A stretch of DNA of 64,000 nucleotides from Zeimonas sp050187175 (GCA_050187175.1 JBFWXS010000008.1:1-64000), one strand, 5' to 3'; numbered from the stretch's first letter, positions 43,345 to 52,834 are shown. The notes: generated by a model from the letters alone, not told the origin. Made by a program: numbers and translations.

Positions 43345-44295
43345 CTAGTGCGCGCAGGCGCAACTGCGGATCAGGTGCAGCTGGTGCGCCGGCGTCCACG
43401 CCGGCAGCGTGCAGCCCGGCGACAGGATCATCTTGTGCCCATCGAGCTGGCGGATCGCATCGGCGATCTGCAGCTCCAGCTCCTGCTGGCTCATGTCGTG
43501 GATGCGGCTTTCGTCGATGCCGCCCATCAGGCACAGATCGGTCTTGCGGCGCAGCTGCGCCAGCGACGGATTGCCGGGCAGGCGATCCGAAACGCTGAGC
43601 ACTTCGCAGGGCAGGTCGATGACGCGGTCGATGTCGATCGGCGCGCCGTGCACGTGCACGATGCGCACCATGCCCGCGGCGGCTTCGAGCATGGCTCGCT
43701 CGTAGGGCTTGACGAAGCGCGCGTAGTGTTCGTCCGACAGCCCGAATCGCACCGGCGGGCGCAGGCCGCCGGTGCAGGCGAGGAAGATGCCGTCGCAGCC
43801 GGCCTCGCGGATCGCCGCCATGTAGCGCGCCGTGGTCTCGGCCACCGCGTCGAGCATGCGCAGCGCCGGGTCGGGATTGTCCAGGATCAGCTGCAGGCTG
43901 GGCATTCCGGCGCGCCGCACGATCTGCCGCAGCGGCTCGAACACGGTCAGGATGATGGGCATGTCGGGCCCGAACTCGGCGCGCAGCAGACGGATCGCCT
44001 TCAGCTCCTCGGCGAAGCTGGGCTCGTCCAGGCTCGCCGGCACGAAGCGCCGCATCTCGTCGATGCTGCGCATGCGCTCGGTTCCTTCCGGAAACGGGTA
44101 GTGGAAGTCGTTCACCACCTTGCAGATGTCCCAGTCGTGGTCGCGCACCCAGCGCGTGTGCCGCAGCGCATGCTCGGTGCCGCCGAGCTCCTCGGTAATG
44201 AAATGGACCCAGCCGGTGCAGGGCACGCGATCCACCGGCCGTCCTTCGACGGCGGCGCGAAAGCGTTGCATGCGGGTCATGGTGTTCGTGCTCAT
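43345..44295 (-). CDS. Uroporphyrinogen decarboxylase (UroD/MtaA)-fold protein
   Basis: This 316-residue UroD-fold protein belongs to the branch that includes cobalamin-dependent methyltransferases, not haem synthesis. The N-terminus reads MTRMQRFRAAVEGRPVDRVPC. The metal site, usually HxC plus a late Cys, reads IVHVHGAP and ILSPGCTLP here, so a His replaces one Cys. GGGAG precedes ATG 44295. It lies downstream of a Bug gene in the LacI-associated region. Possible roles are demethylation of a methoxy compound or decarboxylation; neither is proven. Confidence 0.82.
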   Translation of the reverse strand: MSTNTMTRMQRFRAAVEGRPVDRVPCTGWVHFITEELGGTEHALRHTRWVRDHDWDICKVVNDFHYPFPEGTERMRSIDEMRRFVPASLDEPSFAEELKAIRLLRAEFGPDMPIILTVFEPLRQIVRRAGMPSLQLILDNPDPALRMLDAVAETTARYMAAIREAGCDGIFLACTGGLRPPVRFGLSDEHYARFVKPYERAMLEAAAGMVRIVHVHGAPIDIDRVIDLPCEVLSVSDRLPGNPSLAQLRRKTDLCLMGGIDESRIHDMSQQELELQIADAIRQLDGHKMILSPGCTLPAWTPAHQLHLIRSCACAH

Positions 44296-44348
44296 GGATG
44301 CTCCCGGTTCCAGTCGGCCTCGAAGGCCTTTTTTGACGCTGATGTCTG

Positions 44349-45323
44349 TCAATCGGCCTTGATGCCCGCGTTGCGTATGGTCTCGCCCCAGCGGACGCGG
44401 TCCTCGTCTATGACGCGACCGAACGCGGGTCCGGGCCGGCATGAAATGATGTCCTTGAACTTCTGCTGCGTCGACGGCGCATTGCAGGCCGCCACCAGCT
44501 CGCCGCCGAGGCGGGCCAGCGTCGCGGCCGGCGTCGCGGCCGGAGCCAGCAGACCCACCCAGACCGGAAACTCCAGCCCTTGCAGGCCCAGCGCTTCGGC
44601 CACGGTGGGCGCATCGCCGACCTTGGGCAGCCGCGAAGTCGTGAAGGTGCCGAGCACACGGACCTTTCGGCTCTCGACGAGGGCTTCGACGGAGACGGCG
44701 CTGACCATCAGCACGTCGACCTGGCCGCCGACTAGATCCTGGATCGCGCCGACGCCCTTGTACGGCACCGGCAGCAGCTTGATGCCCGCGCGCTGCGCGA
44801 ACAGCTCGGTGGTCAGGTGCGAGATGGAGCCCTGTCCGGTATTGGCCACGGTGATCTGTCCGGGGCGGGCCTTCGCTTCGCGCACCAGATCATCGAGCCG
44901 CTTGAACGGACTTTCGCTGCGCACCACCACCGACATCGGAATGTCGGCGATCATCGCCACCGGCGCGAAGTCCTTGACCGGGTCATAGGGCAGCTTCGGG
45001 TACAGATGCGGCGCGATCGAGATCGCCCCGCCGGTCGTCATCATCAGCGCCGATCCGTCGCCCGGCATCTTGGCCAGCTGCTCGGCGGCCAGCATGCCGC
45101 TGGCGCCGGGGCGGTTCTCGACGATCACCGTCGCGCCGAGCCGCGGCGTGAGCTCTGCTGCCAGGTGGCGGGCGATCACGTCCTGCTGTCCGCCGGCCTG
45201 GAAGGGCACGATGATGCGCAGCAGCTTGGCGTCCTGCGCGTGCGCGATGCCGCCGGCCCACGACAGGGCCAGCCCGCCGGCGAGCACCGAGGCGACGACG
45301 ATTCTCATGACGGATGCAAGCAT
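44349..45323 (-). CDS. Bug/TctC-family periplasmic substrate-binding protein (3)
   Basis: This 324-residue receptor has a Sec signal peptide (about residues 1-29, ending GIAHA), followed by LLRIIVPFQAGGQQDVIARHLA, VIVENRPGASGMLAAEQLA and VPYKGVGAIQDLVGGQVDV. A half-degenerate copy of the LacI-type palindrome lies 18 bases before the start. It precedes the UroD-like gene by 53 bases. Confidence 0.92.
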   Translation of the reverse strand: MLASVMRIVVASVLAGGLALSWAGGIAHAQDAKLLRIIVPFQAGGQQDVIARHLAAELTPRLGATVIVENRPGASGMLAAEQLAKMPGDGSALMMTTGGAISIAPHLYPKLPYDPVKDFAPVAMIADIPMSVVVRSESPFKRLDDLVREAKARPGQITVANTGQGSISHLTTELFAQRAGIKLLPVPYKGVGAIQDLVGGQVDVLMVSAVSVEALVESRKVRVLGTFTTSRLPKVGDAPTVAEALGLQGLEFPVWVGLLAPAATPAATLARLGGELVAACNAPSTQQKFKDIISCRPGPAFGRVIDEDRVRWGETIRNAGIKAD

Positions 45324-45340
45324 ATCTTCCTCTCGCTGAT

Positions 45341-45354
45341 GTGGATCGATCTAA
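45341..45354. promoter_or_regulatory. Partial LacI-type operator copy upstream of Bug (3)
   Basis: GTGGATCGATCTAA: the right half matches the palindrome at 48878 and 51786 exactly, and the left arm has GTG in place of TTA. It sits between the Bug gene and the preceding Gfo/Idh gene. Confidence 0.6.
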
Positions 45355-45428
45355 AAAATGGTCGCTTTCGGGGTATTACTGAACCGCTTTCGGACCGTCT
45401 GCGGATCGTTTTCCGCCTTCGGATCGCC

Positions 45429-46565
45429 TCAGGCCACCTTCAGCCTGCGACCCTCCGCGGCACTGCGGTGGCAGGCCGCCGCCAGTTGAACGCCTTCGGC
45501 GGCCATGTCGAAGTTCCACGGGAACGGCTGCCCCGTCAGAACGTGCTCGATGAACGCGCGCCACTGGGCGCGGAACGGGTTCTCGTAGACCTGGTTGGCC
45601 GGCATCCGCTGCCACTCCGCGAAGCGGTCGGCGGACGATTCGGCATCGGGGTTCCAGACCGGCTTCGGCGTCGCGGCGCGCGGCTGGATGAAGCAGTCGC
45701 GAACCCCGGCGACCGCCGAGCCGTGGCTGCCGTCGACCTGCAGCGTCAGCAGGTCGTCGCGGCGGACGCGAGTCGCCCACGACAGATTGATCTGCACCGG
45801 AATCCGATCGTCGATCAGGCCGGCTACGAAGGCCGTGTCCTCCGCGCTCGCGGCGTAGCGGCGGCCATGCTCGTCCCAGCGTTCGGGGATCAGCGTCGAC
45901 TTGAGGCACTGGACTTGAGTCACCGGTCCGAACAGCTGCGCCAGCATGTAGTGCCAGTGGCTCATCATGTCCAGGATGATGCCGCCGCCGTCCTCGGCGC
46001 GGTAGTTCCACGAGGGCCGCTGCGCCGGCTGCCAGTCGCCCTCGAAGATCCAGTAGCCGAACTCGCCGCGCACGGCCAGGACCTGTCCGAAGAAGCCGCT
46101 GCGAACCAGCCGTTCGAGCTTCTGCATGCCCGGCAGCCAGACATTGCTCATCACCACGCCGTGCCGTACGCCATGCTCCCTGGCCAGCCGCGCCAGCGCC
46201 AGCGCGTCTTCGCCGCGTTCGGCAAGCGGCTTCTCGCAGAACACGTGCTTGCCAGCGGCGATGGCCTGCCGCACCAGCCCGCTGCGCAGCGGCGTCGCGG
46301 CGCAATCGAAGAAGATCGAGTCGTTCGGGTCCTGCAGCGCGCGGCCCAGGTCGGTAGTCCAGCGCGCGATGCCGTGCGCGGCCGCCACCTCGGCCAGCCG
46401 GCCGGCGTCGCGTCCAACCAGGATAGGATCCAGTTCCACGCTTCGGCCGTCGCCGGCCCGGTACGTCGTTCGCCGCAGCGTGTCCAGCGCGTTGCCCAGA
46501 TGCTGGGCGGTGCCGATGCGGCCCGTCGCGCCGTGCAGGATGATGCCGAGACGGACGTCAGCCAC
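45429..46565 (-). CDS. Gfo/Idh/MocA family oxidoreductase (1)
   Basis: This 378-residue NAD(P)-dependent sugar-type dehydrogenase has the Rossmann start VRLGIILHGATGRIGTAQHLG and the lysine signature FCEKPLAERGEDALALA. GGIILDMMSHWHYML marks the substrate domain. The normal GxGxxG is replaced by HGATGRIG. GTG 46565 is preferred because GGAG lies seven bases before it and it overlaps the previous stop by eight bases. It probably oxidises a sugar-like or cyclitol hydroxyl. Confidence 0.85.
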   Translation of the reverse strand: MADVRLGIILHGATGRIGTAQHLGNALDTLRRTTYRAGDGRSVELDPILVGRDAGRLAEVAAAHGIARWTTDLGRALQDPNDSIFFDCAATPLRSGLVRQAIAAGKHVFCEKPLAERGEDALALARLAREHGVRHGVVMSNVWLPGMQKLERLVRSGFFGQVLAVRGEFGYWIFEGDWQPAQRPSWNYRAEDGGGIILDMMSHWHYMLAQLFGPVTQVQCLKSTLIPERWDEHGRRYAASAEDTAFVAGLIDDRIPVQINLSWATRVRRDDLLTLQVDGSHGSAVAGVRDCFIQPRAATPKPVWNPDAESSADRFAEWQRMPANQVYENPFRAQWRAFIEHVLTGQPFPWNFDMAAEGVQLAAACHRSAAEGRRLKVA

Positions 46566-47688
46566 GGCGGGTCTCCGATTCGATGAGCTGGGACGCACCG
46601 CTGCGCGACGACGCGATCAACGCTTCGATCAGCGACTGCACGCCGATCGCGTCGCGCATCGGTGCGATCGGGGTGGCGCGACCGTGCGCGGCATCGGCGA
46701 AGTTCGCCAGGATGGCACGGTGCGCGTGGTGGGAAAAGGCCATGGGGTCGGCGCCCGAGCCCACGGCCTCGGCATCGCCGGTGTCCAGCCGCGTTCCGTC
46801 GGCCAGCCGCAGTTCGAGCCGGCCGGCGCTCAGCAGCGCGCTGCCGCGCGGCCCGTAGAGTTCGATACGGTCCGGAAAACCCGGTGGCGCGGCGGTGCTG
46901 GCGAACAGCGAGGCGACGCGGCCGCCGCCATGCATCAGCACACCGGCAACCGTGTCCTCGCATTCCATCCGATGCGCGCTGCTGGTCAGTGCCCGCGCGA
47001 AGACCTGCTGCGGCATGCCGGTCAGCCAGACGTACAGATCGAGCGTATGGATGGCCTGAGTCATCAGCACGCCGCCGCCGTCGCGGGCCAGCGTGCCGCG
47101 CCCGGGCTCGTCGTAGTACGACTGCGGCCGCCACCACGGCACCATGATGCTGGCGCCGTGCAGTGGGCCGAGGGCCTCGTCGCGCAGCAACTGGGCAAGT
47201 CTTGTCGCGGCGGGGCGCGCGCGATGCTGCAGCACCGTCGCGGCGACGACGCCGTGCGATTCGCAGACCTGCAGCAGCTCACGGGCGCGCTGGACGGTCA
47301 GCTCGACCGGTTTTTCAACCAGCAGATGCCTGCCGGCCGCCGCGATGCGGCTGCCGAGCGTCAGATGAGTGTCAGGCGGGGTGAGCAGCAGCACGCCGTC
47401 GACACGCGGATCGGACAAGGCTCGATCCAGATCGGTGCCGGTATCGGCGTGCGGCAAGCGGCCGGCCAGCGCCTCGGCGCGCGTGCTCGATCGTCCGACC
47501 ACGTGATGCACGGCGATGCGCTCGCGCAGCTCGAGCAGGGCCGCGAGATGCGGCGCCGCCGCCAGTCCCGCGCCGACGATGGCCAGGCCGAAGGGACGGG
47601 CGGCGTGGGTCGGGCTGTGAGGGCTGTGGGCGCGGGCAGCGGGCATGCAGCTCTCCGGAACGGGCGGGCGGATGTCGGACTCGCGCAT
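46558..47688 (-). CDS. Gfo/Idh/MocA family oxidoreductase (2)
   Basis: This 376-residue second dehydrogenase of the same family has GLAIVGAGLAAAPHLAAL as its NAD-binding loop. LLVEKPVELTVQRARELL carries the catalytic Lys, and GGGVLMTQAIHTLDLYVWL is the substrate domain motif. ATG 47688 overlaps the stop of the acyl-CoA dehydrogenase gene (ATGA), and its own stop overlaps the next dehydrogenase, so three genes are translationally coupled. Confidence 0.87.
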   Translation of the reverse strand: MRESDIRPPVPESCMPAARAHSPHSPTHAARPFGLAIVGAGLAAAPHLAALLELRERIAVHHVVGRSSTRAEALAGRLPHADTGTDLDRALSDPRVDGVLLLTPPDTHLTLGSRIAAAGRHLLVEKPVELTVQRARELLQVCESHGVVAATVLQHRARPAATRLAQLLRDEALGPLHGASIMVPWWRPQSYYDEPGRGTLARDGGGVLMTQAIHTLDLYVWLTGMPQQVFARALTSSAHRMECEDTVAGVLMHGGGRVASLFASTAAPPGFPDRIELYGPRGSALLSAGRLELRLADGTRLDTGDAEAVGSGADPMAFSHHAHRAILANFADAAHGRATPIAPMRDAIGVQSLIEALIASSRSGASQLIESETRRG

Positions 47689-48821
47689 CAGGCCGCCAGC
47701 AGCTTGCGCGCAATGATGATGCGCTGGATCTGGTTCGTGCCCTCGTAGATCTGCGTGATCTTGGCATCGCGGAACAGTCGTTCCACTTCGTAGCCGCGGA
47801 TATAACCGCTGCCGCCGAAGATCTGGATCGCGTTCGACGTGTGCGCGACCGCGGCGTCGGCGGCGAAGCACTTGGCCATCGAGGCCGCCGCCGTGGCATC
47901 GAGTTGCTGATCCAGCTTCAGCGCCGCCGACCGGACCAGCAGCCGCGCCGCCTCGGTGTCCTTGGCCATATCGGCCAGCATGAACTGGATGGCCTGGAAG
48001 TCCGCGATCTGCTGCCCGAACTGGCGCCTGAGCCGCGCCTGGTCCACGGAAGCCTCCAGCGCCGCCTGCAGAATGCCCACCGCGAGCGCGGCGATGCCGA
48101 CGCGGCCCTTGTCGAGCACGCTCATCATCATGTGGAAGCCGCGTCCCTCGGCGCCGAGCAGGGCCTCCGCCGGCAAGTGGACGTCGTCGAACGCCAGCTC
48201 GCCGACCTGCGACGAACGCTGGCCCAGCTTGTGCTCCTTGGGGCCGCGCGACACCCCGGGCTGATGACAGTCCACGATGAAGATGCTCATGCCGCGCTTG
48301 CCCGCTTCGGGATCAGTGCGTGCCAGTACCAGCGCGACGTCGGCGACCGGTGCATTGTGGATCCACAGCTTGGCGCCGTTCAGCCGCCAGCCCGTGCCGC
48401 TGCGCGTTGCCGTCGTCTTCACGCCGGCGACGTCGGAGCCGGCGCCGGCCTCGGTGATGCAGTATGCGCCTTTCAGCTCGGCGCTCAGCAGCGGCGGAAT
48501 CCAGCGGCGTTTCTGCGCGTCGGTGCCGTGGCGGACGAGCAGTGAACTGAGCAGCTCCACCAGGCCGCACTGGTCGGCGATGCTGGCATAGCCGCGGCTG
48601 AGCTCCTCCATCACCAGGCTGTAGGCGAGACAGTCCAGCCCGGCACCGCCATAGGCTTCCGGCGCGCAGATGCCGAACAGGCCGCTGCGGCCCATCTCGC
48701 GATACAGATCGGCGGCGAAGGCTTCCTCCCGGTCCAGCCGTTCCGCATCGGGGCGGATGCGCTCGGTGGCGAAGCGCCGGACGGCCTCGGCGATCTGCTG
48801 GTGCTCGGCGGACAACTGCAT
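47688..48821 (-). CDS. Acyl-CoA dehydrogenase
   Basis: This 377-residue flavin enzyme oxidises an acyl-CoA to the enoyl-CoA. CITEAGAGSDVAGVKTTA is the first family signature and QIFGGSGYIRGYEVERLFRDAKITQIYEGTNQIQ the C-terminal one with the catalytic Glu. It is first in a coupled run with two Gfo/Idh genes, and a perfect LacI-type palindrome lies 57 bases upstream of its start. Confidence 0.93.
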   Translation of the reverse strand: MQLSAEHQQIAEAVRRFATERIRPDAERLDREEAFAADLYREMGRSGLFGICAPEAYGGAGLDCLAYSLVMEELSRGYASIADQCGLVELLSSLLVRHGTDAQKRRWIPPLLSAELKGAYCITEAGAGSDVAGVKTTATRSGTGWRLNGAKLWIHNAPVADVALVLARTDPEAGKRGMSIFIVDCHQPGVSRGPKEHKLGQRSSQVGELAFDDVHLPAEALLGAEGRGFHMMMSVLDKGRVGIAALAVGILQAALEASVDQARLRRQFGQQIADFQAIQFMLADMAKDTEAARLLVRSAALKLDQQLDATAAASMAKCFAADAAVAHTSNAIQIFGGSGYIRGYEVERLFRDAKITQIYEGTNQIQRIIIARKLLAA

Positions 48822-48877
48822 GAATGGTCTCTGAACTGGCGTTCCGGAAGCGGTTGCGGCAAGCGGCCGCTGGTTTG

Positions 48878-48891
48878 TTAGATCGATCTAA
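48878..48891. promoter_or_regulatory. LacI-type operator TTAGATCGATCTAA (upstream of the acyl-CoA dehydrogenase gene)
   Basis: A perfect 14-base palindrome lies between the acyl-CoA dehydrogenase start and the 3' end of the LacI gene. It is identical to the copy at 51786-51799. Its size and central CG are as expected for LacI-family operators. Confidence 0.75.
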
Positions 48892-48945
48892 TTAAAACTG
48901 TAGCGAGGCCGCTGAATGATGTCAAGCGTTCGTTCGAGGCGTGGC

Positions 48946-49971
48946 TCAGGCGAAGGCGCCGCAGCTCTTGCGAAGAATCAGCGAGGGCTCGTTGATGACG
49001 CGCGCCACCGGTCCGTGCGGGTGATTGATCCGCTGGATCAGCAGCTCGGCGGCCGCTTCGCCGATGCGGTCCTGCGGCGCCTGCACGGTGGTCAGAGGCG
49101 GCTCCCACAGCGAAGCCTCGGGCACGTCGTCGAAGCCGACCACGCCGAAGTCGCGGCCTGGTGTCAGCCCGGCCGCCTGCAGGCCCAGCATCACGCCGAA
49201 CGCGATGATGTCGTTACCGCAGACCGCGGCCGTCGGCGGATGTTTCAGCTTCAGCAGGTCGAGGATGATCCGCTTGCCGTCGCCGCGCGTGAGCCGGGCA
49301 GGGACGATCAGCTGATCGTCGCGCCTGATGCGCGCCTTCTCGAGCGCGGCGAGGTAGCCGCTCTGGCGGTCACGGCCGGTCGAGGCGCGCGCGTGGCCGC
49401 CGATCAACGCGATCCGCTTGTGGCCCAGGCCGACCAGATGCGCCGTCGCGAGCATCATGCCGTGATGATTGTCCAGGCCGACGTAGTCGACGTCGATGCC
49501 GGGAACGTAGCGCGAGGCGAACACGCAGGGAATGCCCCAGCCCAGCATGCGCCGCACGTCGGCCGCGCTCGTGTTCTCCGCCGGGCAGACGATCAGCCCG
49601 TCGATGCTGTGCTCGCGGACGGTTTCGAGGAACCAGTTCTGCCGTTCGACCGATTCGTCGGAGTTGCTCAGGAAGGTGACGAAGCCGCTGCGCCCCAGCG
49701 TGGCCTCGACCGCCCTGATCAGCGTGGCGAAGTACGGGTTGGTGATGTCGTTGACCACGACTCCGACCGTCTGCGTCGTGCCGCTGCGCATGCGGGCCGC
49801 ATGGCGGTTGTAGACGTAGCCCAGCTCCTCGAAGGCCTGCAGCACCCGCTGCCGCGTCGCCTCGGCCACGCGAGGGCTGTTGCGCAGGACCAGCGACACG
49901 GTGGCCCGCGACACGCCGAGATGCTTGGCCACGTCCATCAGGGTCACACCGTTCGACTTCGGCTGGGGCAT
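48946..49971 (-). CDS. LacI-family transcriptional regulator
   Basis: This 341-residue repressor has the N-terminal helix-turn-helix VTLMDVAKHLGVSRATVSLVL and a hinge helix NRHAARMRS. A periplasmic-binding-protein-like effector domain (VGVVVNDITNPYFATLI to GVVGFDDVPEASLWEPPLTTV) suggests a sugar or sugar-acid effector. It lies at the centre of the catabolic region and is the obvious candidate to bind the palindromes at 45341, 48878 and 51786. I see no copy of the palindrome in front of its own gene. Confidence 0.93.
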   Translation of the reverse strand: MPQPKSNGVTLMDVAKHLGVSRATVSLVLRNSPRVAEATRQRVLQAFEELGYVYNRHAARMRSGTTQTVGVVVNDITNPYFATLIRAVEATLGRSGFVTFLSNSDESVERQNWFLETVREHSIDGLIVCPAENTSAADVRRMLGWGIPCVFASRYVPGIDVDYVGLDNHHGMMLATAHLVGLGHKRIALIGGHARASTGRDRQSGYLAALEKARIRRDDQLIVPARLTRGDGKRIILDLLKLKHPPTAAVCGNDIIAFGVMLGLQAAGLTPGRDFGVVGFDDVPEASLWEPPLTTVQAPQDRIGEAAAELLIQRINHPHGPVARVINEPSLILRKSCGAFA

Positions 49972-50120
49972 GCGATGGATCCGGACGACGAGGCGGGGAA
50001 GCGGTCCGAAATCTTAGCATCGCGGCCGCTGGCGATCGTGCAGCAACCGGCAATCGCGCCGTAGCCGGCGACTGCGGAGGTCTCGGCGATTGCATGAGAC
50101 TCGGAGCTGCACAATAGCCG

Positions 50121-51680
50121 TCAGCGCGCGAAGCAGTCGCCGGCCATAAGGCTCAGTTCGCGGTCCACCTTCAGCTCGACCTTGCAGCGCTCCAGCACGT
50201 CGCGGCGCAGATCGACGCCGGGTGCGACTTCAGTGACCACCAGCTGCCCCTCCCGCAGCCGGATGACGCAGCGTTCGGTGACGTAGGTCACGTCCTGCCC
50301 GCGGCGGGCTGCCATGCGGCCGCTGAACGTCACGTGCTCGACCTCGGGGACGAACTTCGGCACCTTGCCCTCCTGAACGATGCGCAGCGCGCCGTCGCTC
50401 ACGTCCAGCTGCAGTCCGCCGGCGCGGAAATAGCCGCAGAAGACCAGCTTGCGGGCATGCGAGCTGATGTCCACGAAGCCGCCGCAACCGGCGGTGACGT
50501 GCGGCTTGACCGACAGGCGGGAGACGTTGACGCTGCCGCTGGCGTCGACCTCCATCAACGACAGCAGCGAACAGTCGAAGCCGCCGCCCTGGAAGTACGT
50601 GAACTGCTGCGGCGAAGGAAGAATGGCGTCGGCATTGGCGGCGCAGCCGAATGCGAAGCCGGTCAGCGGGATGCCGCCGACCGCTCCCTGTTCGATGACC
50701 CAGTTGATGCGCTCGCTGCGGCCTTGCTCCATCAGTATGCGGGGGACGTCGGCGGCGATGCCGAAGCCGAGATTGACGGCGTCGCCGTCGCGCAGCTCCA
50801 TCGCGGCGCGGCGCGCGATGATCTGGTCCGGCGACCAGCCGAGCGGCGCGAAGTCGGACAGGCGCTTGCGCGTCTCGCCGCTGATCGCGGGATCGTAGTC
50901 AGTCTGCGTGGTCTGCTTCTGGTCCGGAACCACCACCACATAGTCGACCAGCGTCGACGGAACGTGGACGCGTTGCGGAGGAATCGAGCCGCGCGCGGTC
51001 AGGCGCTTGACCTGCGCGATCACGATGCCGCCGTTGTTGCGGGCCGCCAGCGCCTGGTCGACCACGCCCAGATAGGCACCCTCGTGTTCCATTGAGATGT
51101 TGCCGTGTTCGTCGGCCGTCGTGCCGCGGATGATGGCTACGTCGGGCGGCACGTTCTTCAGATGCAGCCATTCCTGGCCGTCGAACTCGACGACGCGCAG
51201 CAGTTCGTCGCGGGTGCGGGTGTTCATCCTGCCGCCGTGCCGGCGCGGATCGACGAAGGTGTCGAGCCCGACCTGCGTGATGACGCCGGGGCGGCGCGCG
51301 GCGACGTCGCGGTGCATGTCGAACAGCAGTCCGCTCGGCAGGTTGTAGGCCTCGATCTGTTCGCCGATGATCATCTTCCAGATCTTCGGCGACTCGAAGT
51401 TAGACGGGCCGCTCGGATACGAACCGGCGATGACCCGGCGCAGCAGCCCCTCGCGCGCCAGATGATCGACGCCGGGGATGCCGTACATGTCGCCGGCGGC
51501 GATCGGGTGGATCGTCGTCAGATCGCGCGGATGGCCGGTGCGCGCGTGACGCTCGCCTATGGCCTGCAGCACGCGGTCAGGGCAGTTGAGGCCGCTGGAT
51601 GAGCTGACGGTCAGCGTCGCGCCGTCGCGAATCAGTTCGGCGGCTGCATCAGCGGAGAGGACGGTTACGTCACGTGCCAT
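50121..51680 (-). CDS. Acyl-CoA:acetate/3-ketoacid CoA-transferase (fused subunits)
   Basis: This 519-residue family I CoA-transferase has both halves in one chain. The N-terminal subunit-like part has GLDTFVDPRRHGGRMN and RGTTADEHGNISMEHEGAYLG. The C-terminal part contains NWVIEQGAVGG, whose Glu is the likely thioester-forming residue, and VSRLSVKPHVTAGCGGFVDIS. This is the length and pattern of YdiF-type proteins. It would activate a carboxylate to CoA for the dehydrogenase and hydratase nearby. A LacI-type palindrome lies 106 bases upstream. Confidence 0.9.
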   Translation of the reverse strand: MARDVTVLSADAAAELIRDGATLTVSSSSGLNCPDRVLQAIGERHARTGHPRDLTTIHPIAAGDMYGIPGVDHLAREGLLRRVIAGSYPSGPSNFESPKIWKMIIGEQIEAYNLPSGLLFDMHRDVAARRPGVITQVGLDTFVDPRRHGGRMNTRTRDELLRVVEFDGQEWLHLKNVPPDVAIIRGTTADEHGNISMEHEGAYLGVVDQALAARNNGGIVIAQVKRLTARGSIPPQRVHVPSTLVDYVVVVPDQKQTTQTDYDPAISGETRKRLSDFAPLGWSPDQIIARRAAMELRDGDAVNLGFGIAADVPRILMEQGRSERINWVIEQGAVGGIPLTGFAFGCAANADAILPSPQQFTYFQGGGFDCSLLSLMEVDASGSVNVSRLSVKPHVTAGCGGFVDISSHARKLVFCGYFRAGGLQLDVSDGALRIVQEGKVPKFVPEVEHVTFSGRMAARRGQDVTYVTERCVIRLREGQLVVTEVAPGVDLRRDVLERCKVELKVDRELSLMAGDCFAR

Positions 51681-51785
51681 CGAATATCCCTTTCCAAGTC
51701 GTCGCTTCGATCGTTCGCGTCAGTGAGGTCTGCGGCAGCCGTAGTCGCGCGGTTGCCATCGTTTGCGAACGCTGCTAAGCTATTT

Positions 51786-51799
51786 TTAGATCGATCTAA
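51786..51799. promoter_or_regulatory. LacI-type operator TTAGATCGATCTAA (divergent CoA-transferase / SDR region)
   Basis: This perfect palindrome, identical to that at 48878-48891, is placed between the divergent CoA-transferase and SDR genes, so one site could control both units. Confidence 0.78.
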
Positions 51800-51946
51800 T
51801 TTCGACTCTACAAGGGGGGACTCGACGATGTCAAGCGCGCAGCCTCGCTGCTACCCCGCCGCAACTCGCTGGCACGCCGTCGCGCTTCGGCCGCGCGCCG
51901 TCGATCCGTTCCGTTTACTTCCGGCCGATCGTTCTTCGGAGCTTCG

Positions 51947-52822
51947 ATGACTCAGCCTTCCGCCGATTCCCGGCCTGTCCGATCCGCGTCGCCGGTTCGG
52001 CCGCTACCGGCCGCCAGTCCTTCGTCCGCCGCTTCGTCCGCCGCTTCGTCCGCCGTCCGCCCGGTCGCACTGGTGACGGGAGCCCGGCGCGGAATCGGGC
52101 GTGGGATCGCACTGGCGCTGGCGCGGCAGGGCTTCGATCTGGCGCTGTCCGATCTGGTCGACGACGACGAGGATGCGCATCGCACGCTCGCCGCAGTCCG
52201 GGAACTGGGCGCGCGTGCATCGCTGCGCCGACTGGACGTGGCCCAGCTCGATTCGCACGAAACGTTTCTCGCGCGGCTGTTGCAGGAGTTCGGCAGCCTC
52301 GAATGCCTGGTCAACAATGCCGGCATCAGCGTCGCGCAGCGCGGCGATCTGCTGCAGCTTTCGCCGGACAGCTTCGATCGCCTGCTGCACGTCAACCTGC
52401 GCGGACCCTTCTTTCTCACGCAGCGAGTAGCGCTCGAGTTTCTTGCGCACGCCGATGACGGCCGCTACCGCTGCATCGTCAACATCTCGTCGGCCAATGC
52501 ATTCGCCGCTTCGACCAATCGCGGCGAATACTGCATCTCGAAGTCGGCGATCAGTATGGCGACGCAGCTGTACGCGGCGCGGCTGGGAGCGGCGGGCATC
52601 TCGGCTTTCGAGCTGCGGCCCGGCATCATCCGCACCGACATGACGCGGGTCGCGGCGGCCGACTACGACGAGCGCATCGGACGCGGCCTGACGCCGATGC
52701 CGCGCTGGGGCGAACCCGAGGACGTGGGCCGCGCAGTGGCGGCGCTGGCCAGCGGCGCCTTCGCCTTCAGCACGGGCGACGCCATCCACGTCGACGGCGG
52801 CCTGCATGTCCAGCGCCTTTGA
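51947..52822 (+). CDS. Short-chain dehydrogenase/reductase
   Basis: This 291-residue SDR has the NAD(P) loop VTGARRGIGRGIALALARQG, NNAGIS, the catalytic Ser with YCISK (Tyr and Lys), and a C-terminal DAIHVDGGLHVQRL. The first 40 residues are Ser/Ala/Pro-rich, encoded in part by a 12-base tandem repeat at 52021-52054, and are probably disordered. GGAG lies five bases before ATG 51947. It is the first gene of a plus-strand unit of four genes behind the divergent LacI-type operator. Confidence 0.9.
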   Translation: MTQPSADSRPVRSASPVRPLPAASPSSAASSAASSAVRPVALVTGARRGIGRGIALALARQGFDLALSDLVDDDEDAHRTLAAVRELGARASLRRLDVAQLDSHETFLARLLQEFGSLECLVNNAGISVAQRGDLLQLSPDSFDRLLHVNLRGPFFLTQRVALEFLAHADDGRYRCIVNISSANAFAASTNRGEYCISKSAISMATQLYAARLGAAGISAFELRPGIIRTDMTRVAAADYDERIGRGLTPMPRWGEPEDVGRAVAALASGAFAFSTGDAIHVDGGLHVQRL

Positions 52823-52834
52823 GTGGGGACCGAG

